Shown in pieces: positions 4,604-5,165 of a stretch of DNA of 5,165 nt. Numbering within the stretch: the stretch's first letter is position 1; each line of letters starts with the position of its first letter. The notes beneath the pieces were generated by a model. The model searched no databases, had not been told where the DNA came from, and was given only the letters and a program-made list of their open reading frames with translations. The translations under genes and the position numbers were made by a program. Origin of the DNA: Bacteroidales bacterium UBA3382 (GTDB lineage Bacteria > Bacteroidota > Bacteroidia > Bacteroidales > UBA932); NCBI GenBank assembly GCA_002358965.1, contig DEPW01000015.1, positions 17,282 to 22,446 on the forward strand, given 5' to 3'.

Positions 4604-5165
4604 GTATCTTCATCTGCCGCCTCAACTCCCGTTTTTCCATACGCAACTCACGCCTCCTCGCCTTATCCAGGCCCTTTGCCTTAAGATCGGCCTTTGTCCT
4701 GTCGAAATCTTCCTGGAGCTGCTGCAGGATGTCGCGGCGCTGCTGCAAGGTAAACTCCCCGACCCTGTCGGCGAATTCGTCCTTCTCCTCGAAAACATCT
4801 ATGGAATCGAGGGAATTGACAAGGGAATCTATGAGTATTTCGTTCAATTCGGTGCTGTCCGGAATGGCCGCCAAAGAATCCGCTACATGTCTTAACGAGT
4901 CGGCTACGGCCAGCGAATCCAGCCTGGCCGCCTCAAGAGAATCGAGACGGGCACGCTCCAACGAATCCAGTCGCATCTGTTCCATGAGTTTGCGCTGCCG
5001 TTCCGCAACTTGCTTCAACGAATCCCTTACGAATATTTCGCGCCTTATCCCATCTATATACCCCGGGAAAAACTCATTAGTATACCGGAATTCCGGTTGG
5101 GGAACAGCTTCGTCACTTTTCCTCTGACACGGACGGAGCTGGCGATCGGTAATCGCATATCTGTC
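4578..5165 (-). CDS. Unrecognised charged coiled-coil protein with LDSL repeats (C-terminal 195 residues, N-terminus beyond window edge)
   Basis: I do not recognise this family. The frame is open from the right edge to TAG at 4578-4580, so the true start lies outside. The visible part begins with a polar segment (about residues 1-50) containing PEFRYTNEFFPGYIDGIRRE. Next comes a Leu/Asp/Ser repeat region (about 50-120) in which RLDSLERA, RLDSLEAA, RLDSLAVA and ADSLRHVADSLAA recur, then EILIDSLVNSLDSID. A strongly basic/acidic helix follows (about 134-195), rich in Arg and Lys and ending RRAIRRE. No membrane segment or enzyme motif is visible. Periodic leucines suggest a coiled coil. DSL-rich helical linkers are common in Bacteroidota envelope proteins, so a periplasmic role is possible but unproven. 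The first internal start candidates (TTG 5018, ATG 4985 region) are poor choices because the preceding frame stays open and protein-like. It converges on rimM with a 26-base overlap. Confidence 0.75.
   Translation of the reverse strand, partial: DRYAITDRQLRPCQRKSDEAVPQPEFRYTNEFFPGYIDGIRREIFVRDSLKQVAERQRKLMEQMRLDSLERARLDSLEAARLDSLAVADSLRHVADSLAAIPDSTELNEILIDSLVNSLDSIDVFEEKDEFADRVGEFTLQQRRDILQQLQEDFDRTKADLKAKGLDKARRRELRMEKRELRRQMKILRRAIRRE

Noticed and set aside
4729..5127. Plus-strand open frame, very Ser/Arg-rich, opposite the LDSL protein
   Set aside because: Its serine-rich composition is the mirror of the Asp-Ser-Leu repeat on the minus strand; no start context or family likeness.

Overview
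The window looks like chromosomal DNA of a member of the Bacteroidota, most likely Bacteroidales (an Alistipes-like lineage is possible, but this is a guess). The reasons are: TAnnTTTG-type -7 promoter boxes, one paired with a TTTG -33 box at 19 bp; start codons without clear Shine-Dalgarno sequences; a ribosomal protein S16 with a long Ala/Lys/Glu-rich tail; a secreted lipoprotein peptidyl-prolyl isomerase; and protein sequences that read like Bacteroidales homologues. I see no insertion sequence, tRNA, rRNA or CRISPR array.

Left part, minus strand (1-2215): a tight gene row, transcribed right to left, of a multi-pass polysaccharide/lipid-linked oligosaccharide flippase, then dUTPase (dut), then the N-terminus of MurF, which runs off the left edge. 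Gaps are 12 and 16 bases, so this is probably one operon joining envelope precursor export, nucleotide-pool sanitation and peptidoglycan precursor synthesis. A 108-bp divergent intergenic region (2216-2323) carries -7-like boxes for both directions.

Middle (2324-3504), plus strand: a cyclophilin-type peptidyl-prolyl isomerase with a lipoprotein signal, then a 422-bp stretch without a protein gene. That stretch holds the most interesting part of the window. Two tandem units each consist of a sigma-54 (RpoN)-type -24/-12 promoter motif, a nearly identical 27-nt T-rich/hexamer-repeat box with no start codon, and a strong hairpin plus T-run terminator. They look like two paralogous small RNAs of about 88 and 70 nt. 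A good housekeeping promoter for the ribosomal operon and a short leader hairpin follow.

Right part (3505-5165): rpsP (ribosomal protein S16) and rimM (16S rRNA/30S maturation factor) are separated by one base on the plus strand. The usual partners trmD and rplS are absent. Instead rimM overlaps tail-to-tail by 26 bases with a minus-strand gene for an unrecognised charged, LDSL-repeat, coiled-coil protein that is cut by the right edge.
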